NCBI RefSeq assembly: GCF_003481985.1
Contig: NZ_QUMD01000021.1
Span: 1-57,121, forward strand
Direction of reading: 5' to 3'
DNA from: Clostridium sp. OF09-36
GTDB taxonomy: Bacteria > Bacillota > Clostridia > Lachnospirales > Lachnospiraceae
Length of the DNA: 57,121 nucleotides
The notes beneath the pieces were generated by a model. The model did not search any database. It saw nothing but the letters and a program-made list of their open reading frames with translations, and was not told the DNA's origin. The number at the start of each line of letters is the position of its first letter. Position 1 is the first letter of the stretch. Shown here piece after piece: positions 42,777-50,923 of the stretch. The translations under genes and the position numbers were made by a program.

Positions 42777-43727
42777 ATGAAAGTATATATTCCACAGGCT
42801 GTAGCAAAAGAGGGAACAGACTATCTTCTGGAGCATGGATATGAAATAAAAGAAGGAACCGGGTTTTCACCCGAGGAGATGGCCCGCGATATCGCTGATT
42901 GCGATGCAATGCTGATCCGTACTGCGCAGTGTCCGAAAGAAGTGGTTGATGCAGCAAAGCATGTAAAAATCATTGCGCGTCATGGTGTAGGATTCGATAA
43001 TATTGATATCAAAGAGGCGGAAACATGTGGAATCTGGGTAACCAATACCCCACAGGCACTGTCAGATTCTGTTGCAGAGTATACCTTATCTGCTTTGCTG
43101 ATGGCAGCAAAAAATATCCGGGACTGCAGCAATGCCATGTACCGTGGTGAGTATGCCTATAAAAATTCCCATAAGGGACTGGATGTAGGCGGCAAAAAAC
43201 TTGGTGTTGTTGGTTTTGGACGAATTGGACGTGCGGTAGCAAAAAAAGCCTATTATGGTCTGGATATGGAAATTCTTGCGTATGATCCATTTGTAAAGCA
43301 GGAGCAGGCGCCTGAGTATGTGACGATGTGCAGCTGGGAAGCGTTATTTTCCGGAGCAGATTTTATCAGTCTCCATCTGCCGGGCGGAGAGGCAAACCGG
43401 AATGCAGTCGGGGCAAAAGAGTTTGAGATGATGAAAAATAGCGCAATCCTTCTAAATGTCGCAAGAGGTGAGGTTGTTGATGAAAATGCATTGGATGCGG
43501 CATTAAAAGCCGAAGAGCTTCGCTATGCAGTACTGGATGTACAGAGCCAGGAACCGCCGAAAGAGGATTATCCGTTATATAAGAATGAAAAAGTGATTTT
43601 GACACCGCATATGGCATCCAATACGGAAGAATGTATGGGACGTATGGCGCTTCATGCGGCCATGCAGATTCACAAAGTATTATCCGGCGGGCAGCCGGAT
43701 TGGCCAGTCAATCATCCGAAATTTTAA
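42777..43727 (+). CDS. D-isomer-specific 2-hydroxyacid dehydrogenase
   Basis: 316 residues. NAD fold L-G-V-V-G-F-G-R-I-G-R-A-V (about residue 143). The substrate and catalytic set is Arg in N-V-A-R-G-E-V-V-D, a Glu in Q-S-Q-E-P-P, and His in T-P-H-M-A-S-N-T. The closest type is phosphoglycerate/hydroxypyruvate/glyoxylate reductase without the regulatory ACT domain. In this operon it probably oxidises or reduces a 2-hydroxy or 2-keto acid taken up by TctABC. AAGGAGG and a 5-bp gap after tctA show tight coupling. Confidence 0.93.
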   Translation: MKVYIPQAVAKEGTDYLLEHGYEIKEGTGFSPEEMARDIADCDAMLIRTAQCPKEVVDAAKHVKIIARHGVGFDNIDIKEAETCGIWVTNTPQALSDSVAEYTLSALLMAAKNIRDCSNAMYRGEYAYKNSHKGLDVGGKKLGVVGFGRIGRAVAKKAYYGLDMEILAYDPFVKQEQAPEYVTMCSWEALFSGADFISLHLPGGEANRNAVGAKEFEMMKNSAILLNVARGEVVDENALDAALKAEELRYAVLDVQSQEPPKEDYPLYKNEKVILTPHMASNTEECMGRMALHAAMQIHKVLSGGQPDWPVNHPKF

Positions 43728-43792
43728 CATTGTGTTGCAAGATGTGCAGTTGTGTATTGACTTAACAATGAAGCAGAATAGGGAGGCTTAAC

Positions 43793-44254
43793 ATGATTTA
43801 TTCATCTTTGAAAGCACAGAGTGCGCAGTGCAAGTGGCCGGAGCCATTTCAGAAAGCGTTTGATTTTTTGAAAAATTCCGATCTGGAGCATATGGAAGTC
43901 GGCCGTTATGAGATCGATGGGGATGATATCTACGCCATGATCCAGAAGCAGACAACCGCAGCGCCGGAAAACAAAAAGGCAGAAAGCCATTATAAGTATA
44001 TCGATATCCAGTATCTGATTCGCGGAGAAGAAATGCAGGGAGTTGCGCCGCTGCCGGAGGGAAAAGAGCGGGAGGAGCATCCGGAACGGGATGTCATGTA
44101 CTATTCGGAAGTAGCGGGTGAGAACTTTATTCAGCTGAAACCTGGAGATTTTGCAGTATATTTCACAAACGATATTCACCGACCAAACTGCGCGCCGGGA
44201 GAAAGTATGGAAATCAAAAAGGTAGTGCTGAAGATTCGGGAAGCAATTTTATAA
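43793..44254 (+). CDS. YhcH/YjgK/YiaL-family cupin protein
   Basis: 153 residues, beta-rich. Conserved marks: E-S-H-Y-K-Y-I-D-I-Q-Y, M-Y-Y-S-E-V, and P-G-D-F-A-V-Y-F-T-N-D-I-H-R-P, whose His/Glu residues form the cupin metal site. The family occurs in sugar and sialic-acid catabolic operons, probably opening or epimerising unstable sugar forms. It is the last gene of the tct operon, with GGGAGG upstream and two bidirectional terminators downstream. Confidence 0.92.
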   Translation: MIYSSLKAQSAQCKWPEPFQKAFDFLKNSDLEHMEVGRYEIDGDDIYAMIQKQTTAAPENKKAESHYKYIDIQYLIRGEEMQGVAPLPEGKEREEHPERDVMYYSEVAGENFIQLKPGDFAVYFTNDIHRPNCAPGESMEIKKVVLKIREAIL

Positions 44255-44312
44255 GGGCTGATTTTCCGGATAAGCAGGCAGAGCCGCAGAAAAAAGAATT
44301 GAATATTTGTAT

Positions 44313-44367
44313 AAAAAGCCAACCTTGTTTCCGCCAAATGAAATGGCAAAGACAAGGGTGGCTTTTT
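44313..44367. terminator. bidirectional terminator (tct operon / minus-strand gene)
   Basis: AAAAAGCCAACCTTGT (44313-44328) / ACAAGGGTGGCTTTTT (44352-44367), 16-bp stem with one mismatch, A-run left and T-run right. A second bidirectional stem, AAAGGC-GCC / GGC-GCCTTT, follows at about 44381-44406. Confidence 0.85.
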
Positions 44368-44430
44368 GGCTTTGCATGTAAAAAGGCCGCCTGCGGCAGC
44401 CTTTAAAACGAAAGTATGTTAGGATTCTTG

Positions 44431-45366
44431 TCATTCTTCCGGGTAATCAAACTTCCCATCATTTTTTTCTTCCAGTACTTTGATCAGATTGTAGGTCATT
44501 TCATTGTACGGGCATTCGATTCCGAGCTCTTTTCCCATGCGGACCAGGGCTCCGGAGAACATATCGATTTCTGTGTGACGGTGTGCGTCCAGATCCTGCA
44601 GGGTGGAATAACGCTGGGACGGTTTGCATTTTCCGGCTTTAAATTCTTCCTTGAGCGGAATCCCTTTGGCATTTGCGACCAGAACGACCTCGTGGCGCAT
44701 CTGCCGCATGATGGCATTCATATAGGTGCTGTCATCGTAAGCCTGCATGCCAACGCCAAGGATTGCCTGGGGAAGGTTGCGGGCAATATTTAAGCCGAAT
44801 TTATCCCAGATATCGAGCAGGATGTCATCACTTAAATGCAGAACAATGGGAGTATCGGCAAAGATGTCTGCAATGGCTAAAAGCCGCGGATCCTGACTGG
44901 CAGGCTGGTTCGGCAGACCGACATAAATTCCGTTGTAGCCTTTCGGAACCGGAAAGTGGATCGAGTTGCCGATACGCTGGGAGGCAATGCGGATTAGGGA
45001 ATAGATCATATGCTCCATGCCGATGCGCTGTCCGATGATTTCCTCACTGTCGACGCCATTTAACAGGCTGATGACCGTCGTGTGCTTATCTGCAATGGCT
45101 TCGATATCCGGAAGGGAAGAACGAAGCTGGGTATATTTCAGGCAGACAAAGAGAAAATCAACGCCGTGCGCTTCACCTGGTGTTTTTACATTGAGAATAT
45201 AGTGTTGGTCATTGATGTTGAGTCCGTTTTCTTCCAGACGTTTTTTGCGTTCGCCGTCGGCAATTACCCAGAGATTTTCCTTATATTTTTCGGAAAGCCC
45301 CATAACCAGGTAGGAACCGACAGCACCGGCTCCGAGAATGCCGATGGTGGGGGTAGTCTGTTTCAT
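44431..45366 (-). CDS. ketopantoate reductase-like (ApbA/PanE family) oxidoreductase
   Basis: 311 residues. NADP fold begins I-G-I-L-G-A-G-A-V-G-S-Y. The family K-Y-T-Q and N-G-V-D-S-E-E segments and a late K-x-x-x-N (D-K-F-G-L-N-I-A-R-N) supply the catalytic Lys/Asn. It could make pantoate for CoA. However, many paralogues act on other 2-keto acids, and its place next to the hydroxyacid-acid locus suggests such a role. GAGAGGAG is upstream of the ATG at 45366. Confidence 0.85.
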   Translation of the reverse strand: MKQTTPTIGILGAGAVGSYLVMGLSEKYKENLWVIADGERKKRLEENGLNINDQHYILNVKTPGEAHGVDFLFVCLKYTQLRSSLPDIEAIADKHTTVISLLNGVDSEEIIGQRIGMEHMIYSLIRIASQRIGNSIHFPVPKGYNGIYVGLPNQPASQDPRLLAIADIFADTPIVLHLSDDILLDIWDKFGLNIARNLPQAILGVGMQAYDDSTYMNAIMRQMRHEVVLVANAKGIPLKEEFKAGKCKPSQRYSTLQDLDAHRHTEIDMFSGALVRMGKELGIECPYNEMTYNLIKVLEEKNDGKFDYPEE

Positions 45367-45435
45367 GAATTTTGCTCCTCTCGTTTGTGTGATCAGTCAG
45401 AAGTTGTAAGTTCTGGTACATCCCAAAGTCAAAAT

Positions 45436-45496
45436 AGATTTCCAGACAAAATCGTTCATTCATGCAAGTATGATTTACAATTTTGTCTGAAAATCT
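45436..45496. repeat. 17-bp inverted repeat in the divergent intergenic region
   Basis: AGATTTCCAGACAAAAT (45436-45452) and ATTTTGTCTGAAAATCT (45480-45496), one mismatch, 27-bp spacer. It lies between the minus-strand reductase gene and DUF3881. It has no T-run and could be an operator or a cruciform-forming element. Confidence 0.65.
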
Positions 45497-45554
45497 GCCT
45501 GGCTCTGAATAGTTACCATGATATTACCGGAAGCTGCACATGTCAACTTTCCGA

Positions 45555-45583
45555 TTGAAATGCTGTTACGTATCATGTATAAT
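45555..45583 (+). promoter_or_regulatory. promoter of the DUF3881 gene
   Basis: TTGAAA (45555-45560), 17-bp spacer, TATAAT (45578-45583). Confidence 0.7.
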
Positions 45584-45678
45584 GAGGCGTAAAGATTTTT
45601 CTCAGAAATTAGACGTTTGTAAATGTTCAGGAAGTCTGGGCAGATACGAATTTTTGAGGATTTGGAGGGCATGAAACT

Positions 45679-46572
45679 ATGCATAAATTTTTGCGAAGTA
45701 TCGGCTTTAGCACATATAGAAGAAAGCGGGATATCGAACGGCTGCTGGCATCGTTAGTGCCGTCCGCCAAATGGCGCCGCATCCAGCTTGATGAGGAGAC
45801 GAATCTGTGTGAACTGCGGGCAGAGGTGGCACCCGGCATGGGCATCGTCATGATGGGGGAAATGAACGAAGAAGGGGCATTTCAGTGTGAGTACTATTAT
45901 CCTTATCTGAATTCAGCAGATGTATCATCTGAAACAGACTGCTCCATTCAGCGCCACACTGAAAAAGAGACGTATGCCGGACTTCTGGATGAATACCGGG
46001 TGGGCATTTCCCTGATCTTTTATCTGGAAAACGGTTATGAATATCGGGAACGAAAGATCAAGCGGATGTCGCGGACGGTAGAATCGGTGAATCTGACTGG
46101 TCTGGCAGCAGAAGGCAAGGTGCTTCTTCCGCTCCATAAAACCAGAAAGCAGATCGAGATGGCAAAGGTAGCGGCCAGAGACCGCAATAACCTGTTAGAG
46201 GCAGCGAAGAAAGGCGATGAAGATGCCATGGAAACGCTGACGATCGAGGATATTGATCTGTATTCCCAGGTTTCCAGACGTGCCATGAAGGAAGATCTGT
46301 ATTCTATCGTGGATTCTACTTTCATGCCAAGCGGCATCGAGTGTGACCAGTATTCCATCATCGGGGAGATTACAAAGATCGATACGAAGGAAAACCGCGT
46401 CACCGGCGAGAAGGTTTATGATCTGACCATCAGCTGCAGCGATATGCTGTTCCATGTAGGTATCGCCCAGAAGGATCTGATGGGAGAGCCGAAGGTCGGT
46501 CGCCGGTTTAAAGGGCAGATCTGGATGCAAGGGACTGCAAAGTTTGCCGAAGGATCGAAAGCGGAATTATAA
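45679..46572 (+). CDS. DUF3881 family protein
   Basis: 297 residues, soluble, no signal peptide. The start M-H-K-F-L-R-S-I-G-F-S and the central I-S-L-I-F-Y-L-E-N-G-Y-E-Y are typical of DUF3881, a family restricted to Lachnospiraceae and relatives. The C-terminal third (from about residue 220) is beta-rich and ends near K-G-Q-I-W-M-Q-G. Function unknown. It stands alone with its own promoter, just before the tRNA-Arg locus. Confidence 0.88.
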   Translation: MHKFLRSIGFSTYRRKRDIERLLASLVPSAKWRRIQLDEETNLCELRAEVAPGMGIVMMGEMNEEGAFQCEYYYPYLNSADVSSETDCSIQRHTEKETYAGLLDEYRVGISLIFYLENGYEYRERKIKRMSRTVESVNLTGLAAEGKVLLPLHKTRKQIEMAKVAARDRNNLLEAAKKGDEDAMETLTIEDIDLYSQVSRRAMKEDLYSIVDSTFMPSGIECDQYSIIGEITKIDTKENRVTGEKVYDLTISCSDMLFHVGIAQKDLMGEPKVGRRFKGQIWMQGTAKFAEGSKAEL

Positions 46573-46600
46573 AGTTGTGGAGATGGGCAGGAAATTGGCA

Positions 46601-46625
46601 TTGCCGGGAGCGCATGCGTGAGCAG
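46601..46625. repeat. dispersed intergenic repeat copy
   Basis: TTGCCGGGAG followed by CGCATGCGTGAGCAG. The copy at 31502-31526 matches at 21 of 25 positions. The core CGCATGCG is self-complementary. Confidence 0.55.
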
Positions 46626-46717
46626 CAGCCAATAATAAATTGGCAGAGGAATGATTGCCGGGGCTTGCTATTTTGCGGGATTTTTGTTATTCTATAGAAG
46701 TGCGTTTTACGTACGAT

Positions 46718-46790
46718 GTTCTCATAGTTAAATGGATATAACGAGCGCCTCCTAAGGTTGCGTTACAACGGCCACCTCAAAAAAAACTAA
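46718..46790 (+). pseudogene. tRNA-Arg(CCT)-like remnant
   Basis: The start GTTCTCATAGTTAAATGGAT resembles a tRNA 5' half (acceptor strand, D-arm with ATGGATA), and CTCCTAA gives an anticodon loop reading CCT. The anticodon stem does not pair well, and no T-arm GTTC or matching 3' acceptor strand follows. It is probably a decayed or interrupted tRNA gene, 50 bp upstream of an intact tRNA with the same anticodon. Confidence 0.5.
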
Positions 46791-46798
46791 ATAAGGGA

Positions 46799-46827
46799 TT
46801 GCAGTTCGACTTTGATCGGGCTATAAT
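46799..46827 (+). promoter_or_regulatory. tRNA-Arg promoter
   Basis: TTGCAG (46799-46804), 17-bp spacer, TATAAT (46822-46827), about 15 bp before the tRNA. Confidence 0.65.
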
Positions 46828-46841
46828 CATATATCAGACAC

Positions 46842-46918
46842 GTCCATATAGCTCAGCTGGATAGAGCACACGCCTCCTAAGCGTGGGGTCGGAGGTTCAA
46901 ATCCTCTTATGGACGCCA
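46842..46918 (+). tRNA. tRNA-Arg (anticodon CCT)
   Basis: Acceptor GTCCATA / TATGGAC, D-arm AGCTCAGCTGGATAGAGC, anticodon stem ACGC/GCGT around loop CTCCTAA (anticodon CCT), T-arm with GGTTCAAATCC, discriminator G and encoded CCA at 46916-46918. A terminator follows. The mobile-element genes begin within 0.5 kb, so its 3' end is a natural attachment site for the element. Confidence 0.95.
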
Positions 46919-46927
46919 GTGAACAAC

Positions 46928-46965
46928 GCCGAAAGCCTTTGTTTTCAAGGGTTTTCGGCTTTTCT
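46928..46965 (+). terminator. terminator after tRNA-Arg
   Basis: GCCGAAAGCCTT (46928-46939) / AAGGGTTTTCGGC (46947-46959), then TTTTCTT. Confidence 0.85.
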
Positions 46966-47079
46966 TATATAAAAAGCTACGAAAAAGCTCTTTCACTGTA
47001 TGAGATAAAATTCTACTCCAAAATTTGATTTTTGACAACCCCTCCAGAATCGAACGGTTGTTATAAGACAAAATCGCCA

Positions 47080-47170
47080 GCTAATTTTTAGCAGAAAACG
47101 GGCTGTTCTTGCTAATGAAAATGCCCTTCCTGCTAATCAGCCCCAAAATCGTGCCAAAAATCCAGCTAAT
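47080..47170. repeat. phased GCTAAT repeats upstream of repA
   Basis: GCTAAT at 47080-47085, 47111-47116, 47132-47137 and 47165-47170. Start-to-start distances are 31, 21 and 33 bp, close to 3, 2 and 3 helical turns. The first also forms GCTAA-TTT-TTAGC. The position suggests iterons or binding sites of an element regulator. The remaining 46966-47330 stretch contains a terminator and no gene. Confidence 0.5.
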
Positions 47171-47238
47171 CAAAAAAGGCGGATGTTTTGAATACCATGC
47201 AGTTATAGCAGATAAAATTAAATATCGTTATGTACATA

Positions 47239-47288
47239 GAGCGTCTATTTGCCCCGCATTGGGGATGGATAGGCGCTCTTTTTTTATG
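47239..47288 (+). terminator. terminator/leader hairpin before the element operon
   Basis: AGAGCG-CTAT / ATAG-CGCTCT outer stem with an inner CCCC/GGGG stem, then T7. It lies 43 bp before the first element gene, so it may attenuate it. Confidence 0.8.
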
Positions 47289-47330
47289 CCCAAACCCATG
47301 GGCAAATACAAGAGATTGGAGGTGTTTTAT

Positions 47331-47555
47331 TTGAGCAAGCCTGTTTATACCGCAGACAAGCCGAGCGACTGTCATTACTGCTACTTCTGGACGAATGGCA
47401 GAAAGGGCTGCCGTCTGGGTAGAAATAATTGCTACTACTTAATCTCTTTGCCGCCGAAACCCAAGTCGGAATGTGATGGCTGTCCCTATGGGCGAGATCA
47501 CCCGTGCATTGGTTGGTGTACGAAGAAGGTTATGCGTGAAGTGGGGCTTCGTTGA
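47331..47555 (+). CDS. small Cys-rich conjugative-element protein
   Basis: 74 residues starting at TTG 47331 with GGAGG at 47318-47322. It has eight Cys in a spaced pattern (D-C-H-Y-C, G-C-R, N-N-C, E-C-D-G-C, P-C-I-G-W-C) that suggests one or two zinc sites. It is the first gene of the integrative element's replication/transfer operon. I recall similar small zinc-ribbon-like proteins in Tn1549-type elements, but I know of no assigned function. It ends 1 bp before the next start codon. Confidence 0.7.
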   Translation: MSKPVYTADKPSDCHYCYFWTNGRKGCRLGRNNCYYLISLPPKPKSECDGCPYGRDHPCIGWCTKKVMREVGLR

Positions 47556-47556
47556 T

Positions 47557-47691
47557 ATGGATGTGTATGAACAGGAATACCGCTTCTACTATTTTGCCCG
47601 ATGTCCTTACGAAAAGACGGATACGACTTTCCGCAGCATTCCGCTGACAACAGAAAGTTTTCCGCAGAAAGAAGGTGGTGAAGCCGTGTGA
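47557..47691 (+). CDS. small hypothetical element protein
   Basis: 44 residues, M-D-V-Y-E-Q-E-Y-R-F-Y-Y-F-A-R-C, aromatic-rich N-terminus and polar tail. It follows the Cys-rich gene by 1 bp and its TGA overlaps the GTG of repA, so it is translationally coupled. No family recognised. Confidence 0.5.
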   Translation: MDVYEQEYRFYYFARCPYEKTDTTFRSIPLTTESFPQKEGGEAV

Positions 47692-48616
47692 GTTTTGATT
47701 ATTTTTACGGTCAGCAATCCGATCTATTCACATTCTATCGAGTTCCGAAGGTGTTGTTCACGAACGAGAGGTTCTGGAATATTTCTGCCGATGCCAAGAT
47801 GCTGTATGGCATTTTGCTTGACCGCATGAGCCTGTCTGCCAAGAATGGTTGGATAGATAAAAACGGTAGAGTGTATATCATTTTTACAATCGACGAAGCG
47901 AAGATGGCTCTGAACTGTGCTGAACAAAAGGCTATCAAGCTGCTCAGTGAACTTGAGAAGAAAGCAGGATTGATTGAACGTAAGCGCCAGGGTTTGGGAA
48001 AGCCCAACCTGATCTATGTGAAGAACTTTATCTCTGCTGTGGATTCACAACTCTTGAATTGTGAAAATCACAATTCTGGAACAATGGAAATCACAACTCA
48101 AGAACTTCCGAAATCACAATGTAATAATACTGATATTAAAAATACTGAATTTAGTGATACTGATTCTATCTTTCCTTCCGGAATGGTGGAATGATGGACG
48201 AGAATGACCGGTATCAAGAATACTTTGATTATTTCTCGGATCAGCTCAGTATGGATTTGTTGAAGAAGGATTACCCTTACGATTCCGAAATGCTGGATAA
48301 CATTCTGGAGTTGATCGTTGAAACAGTTTGCACGAAGCGACCGTTGATTCGCATTGGTGCAGAGGAGCGTCCGGCAGAAATTGTCCGCAGTCGGTTTATG
48401 AAACTGAATGCCGAACACATTCGATATGTTATGGACTGCTTCAAGGAGAACACCACAAAGATTAGAAATATCCGTCAGTATATGCTGACTACGATATACA
48501 ATGCGCCGACGACAATAGACACCTACTACGATGCTCTTGTTCGGCACGATATGTCACACGGATATTTGGAAGGAGGATTTAAGAAATTGAAAATGAAGCG
48601 AGAGGAAGGAGAGTGA
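47688..48616 (+). CDS. repA: replication initiator RepA with DUF6017 C-terminus (split by a frameshift)
   Basis: Restored length 309 residues. The N-terminal part (47688-48194) is the RepA_N winged-helix domain: F-Y-R-V-P-K-V-L-F-T, then I-S-A-D-A-K-M-L-Y-G-I-L-L-D-R-M. It is followed by a Ser/Thr/Asn linker. The C-terminal part (48191-48616) is DUF6017-like: D-M/L-L-K-K-D-Y-P-Y-D-S-E-M-L-D-N-I-L-E-L-I-V-E and I-R-N-I-R-Q-Y-M-L-T-T-I-Y-N-A-P. Homologues carry both in one protein. One A missing at AA 48190-48191 would split it; alternatively the two ORFs are natural partners with an ATGA overlap. It initiates replication of the excised circle. GTG start at 47688. Confidence 0.82.
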
Positions 48617-48622
48617 CGATAA

Positions 48623-49450
48623 ATGTCGAAAAAAGCAACCATCATTGCGGTGGTCAATCAGAAAGGAGGCACTGGAAAGACCACCACCACCGAGAATCTG
48701 GGCGTTGGCTTGGCTCTTGAAGGAAAAAAGGTGCTTCTGGTAGACACCGATCCCCAGGCTTCCCTGACGGTCAGTTTGGGCAATCCCTGCCCGGATGATC
48801 TGTCTCCGACACTTTCCGATCTGATGGGAAAGATTATGATGGAAAACCCTATTACTCCCGATGAAGGGATTCTTCATCATCCGGAGGGCGTTGATTTGGT
48901 GCCGTCCAACATCGAACTCTCAGGTATGGAGGTAGCACTGGTCAATGCCATGAGCCGGGAAACCATTCTCCGGCAATACCTGGATACAGTCAAACAGAAT
49001 TATGATTACATTCTTCTTGACTGTATGCCGTCTTTGGGTATGCTGACCGTCAATGCGTTGGCAGCTGCCGACAATGTGCTGATACCGGTTCAGGCAGCAT
49101 ACCTTCCTGCAAAGGGTCTGGAACAGCTGCTTGGAACCATCAACAAGGTCAAGAGGCAAATCAACCCGAAACTGAGGATTGAAGGGATTCTTCTGACGAT
49201 GGTGGACAGCCGCACCAACTACTCCAAAGACATCAGCAATCTGATTCGGGAGAGCTACGGCGGAAAGCTGAAGGTTTACAAGACCGACATTCCCCGCTCT
49301 GTCCGTGCAGAGGAAATCAGCGCAGAGGGAACCAGTATCTTCAAGCATGATCCCAAAGGCAAAGTTGCCGAAGCCTATAAAATTCTGACGAAGGAGGTGT
49401 TAAACAATGCAGAAAAAAGGCGCAAACATCAGCTTGAAGGGGTACGATGA
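48623..49450 (+). CDS. parA: element partition ATPase ParA
   Basis: 275 residues. Deviant Walker A K-G-G-T-G-K-T-T-T-T at residues 14-23, D-T-D-P-Q-A-S, and Walker B I-L-L-D-C-M-P-S. About half its sequence is shared with the chromosomal Soj encoded at 2.4 kb, but it belongs to the mobile-element type. It stabilises the circular form of the element with the overlapping ParB. The start is 6 bp after repA. Confidence 0.95.
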   Translation: MSKKATIIAVVNQKGGTGKTTTTENLGVGLALEGKKVLLVDTDPQASLTVSLGNPCPDDLSPTLSDLMGKIMMENPITPDEGILHHPEGVDLVPSNIELSGMEVALVNAMSRETILRQYLDTVKQNYDYILLDCMPSLGMLTVNALAAADNVLIPVQAAYLPAKGLEQLLGTINKVKRQINPKLRIEGILLTMVDSRTNYSKDISNLIRESYGGKLKVYKTDIPRSVRAEEISAEGTSIFKHDPKGKVAEAYKILTKEVLNNAEKRRKHQLEGVR

Positions 49451-50333
49451 TATTTTCTCCACCGATCAATCCAGAGCTGAAGCCCAGCAGGAGCGTGTGC
49501 AGGAAATTCCGCTTTCTGAGCTACACCCCTTTGAGGGACACCCCTTCCGTGTGGTTGATGATGAAGAAATGATGAAAACGGCAGAGAGCGTCCGAGATTT
49601 CGGAGTTCTCACTCCTGCGATTGTCCGTCCTGACCCCGACGGTGGTTATGAAATCGTTTCTGGTCACAGGCGGCACCGGGCATCGGAGCTTGCGGGTAAG
49701 GAAACCATGCCTGCGATTGTTCGTGACCTGGACGATGATGCAGCCATTATTTTGATGGTTGATGCGAATTTGCAGAGGGAGAGTATCCTGCCGAGTGAAA
49801 GAGCATTTGCTTATAAGATGAAGCTGGATGCGATTAAACATCAAGGTCAACGCACCGATTTAACTTCATCCCAAGTTGGGATGAAGTTGCAGGCAATGGA
49901 TATAGTCGGTCAGGAGGCAGGAGAAAGCAGAAATCAGGTACACCGTTATATCCGTCTGACCGAACTGATTCCGGAACTGCTGGATATGGTAGATACGGGT
50001 CAGATCAAATTCAATCCTGCGGTGGAGCTTTCCTATCTGGCAAGTGAAGAACAGAAGGATTTTCTTTCTGCAATGGATTATGCTCAAGCAGCTCCTTCCC
50101 TTTCGCAAGCACAGCGAATTAAAAAGCTCGCACAGGAGGGCGAGTGTACGCTGGATGCGATGTGCGAGATTATGAATGAAATCAAGAAGGGAGAGCTGGA
50201 CAGAGTAACCTTCAAAACGGATTCGTTGCGAAAATACTTCCCGAAGTCCTATACCAACAAGCAGATGGAGGATAAAATCATTCAGCTTTTGGAGCAATGG
50301 CAGAAAAAAAGAGAAAAATCAATGGAAAGGTAA
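49407..50333 (+). CDS. parB: element ParB/Srx-domain DNA-binding protein
   Basis: 308 residues. ParB box: I-P-L-S-E-L-H-P-F-E-G-H-P-F-R-V, E-I-V-S-G-H-R-R-H-R-A-S-E-L-A-G, N-L-Q-R-E-S-I-L-P-S-E-R-A-F-A-Y. Then a KorB-like helix-turn-helix (S-R-N-Q-V-H-R-Y-I-R-L-T-E-L-I) and a C-terminal helix. The start lies inside parA (44-bp overlap) with AAGGAGG. It partners the element ParA. The element's own centromere is not obvious in the sequence. Confidence 0.93.
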   Translation: MQKKGANISLKGYDDIFSTDQSRAEAQQERVQEIPLSELHPFEGHPFRVVDDEEMMKTAESVRDFGVLTPAIVRPDPDGGYEIVSGHRRHRASELAGKETMPAIVRDLDDDAAIILMVDANLQRESILPSERAFAYKMKLDAIKHQGQRTDLTSSQVGMKLQAMDIVGQEAGESRNQVHRYIRLTELIPELLDMVDTGQIKFNPAVELSYLASEEQKDFLSAMDYAQAAPSLSQAQRIKKLAQEGECTLDAMCEIMNEIKKGELDRVTFKTDSLRKYFPKSYTNKQMEDKIIQLLEQWQKKREKSMER

Positions 50334-50341
50334 GGTAAAAA

Positions 50342-50869
50342 ATGTTTACACCCAAAAACATTCAGGGCGCTTTGGAAGAACTCTACGACCTTTGCGATCC
50401 TGATTATATGGTAGATATGCTCGTAAACTACAGTGAGGAGTTCGATGATATTTCTCCTGCGCTTCTGGCAAAGTCGTTTCAGAAAAATGCCGAGATGATT
50501 AGCGAGTATCGAGTATTGTCCTCTGCTGGTGAGGGTATCGACTATCAGGGAAAGGTACTTCTGAACAGCAGAGCCGTGCGGCTTCTGTCCTATGTAGAAG
50601 ATATGAGCGGCGATGAAAAAGTTCGCACGATTCAGAGCAAGGAGCTGTGGTTAGCAGAAGATATGACATTCTATGTGGTGTCCTGTATGTCTACGATCAC
50701 GATGGACAAGGAAGAAGCCATTTGTCTTAACGAACACCGCAGCGTGGTTACTACGGTGGAATGCGAGGACGATATTTTCTTCGACATGGGTTCCCTGATT
50801 TGCGAACTGGACGATATTTGCTTGTTCGAGCTTTTAGCCGATGTGGATGCGACTATTTATGAACTGTAA
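50342..50869 (+). CDS. hypothetical element protein
   Basis: 175 residues, acidic, soluble. Notable stretches are D-P-D-Y-M-V-D-M-L-V-N-Y-S-E-E-F-D-D near the start and a closing L-F-E-L-L-A-D-V-D-A-T. No membrane segment or metal motif. It follows parB by 8 bp in the same operon. I do not recognise a family. Confidence 0.6.
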   Translation: MFTPKNIQGALEELYDLCDPDYMVDMLVNYSEEFDDISPALLAKSFQKNAEMISEYRVLSSAGEGIDYQGKVLLNSRAVRLLSYVEDMSGDEKVRTIQSKELWLAEDMTFYVVSCMSTITMDKEEAICLNEHRSVVTTVECEDDIFFDMGSLICELDDICLFELLADVDATIYEL

Positions 50870-50923
50870 CAGGTTCATGGATGGTCGCTTTTCTTATTTC
50901 CAAAGAAACGGAGGTATCGAAAC

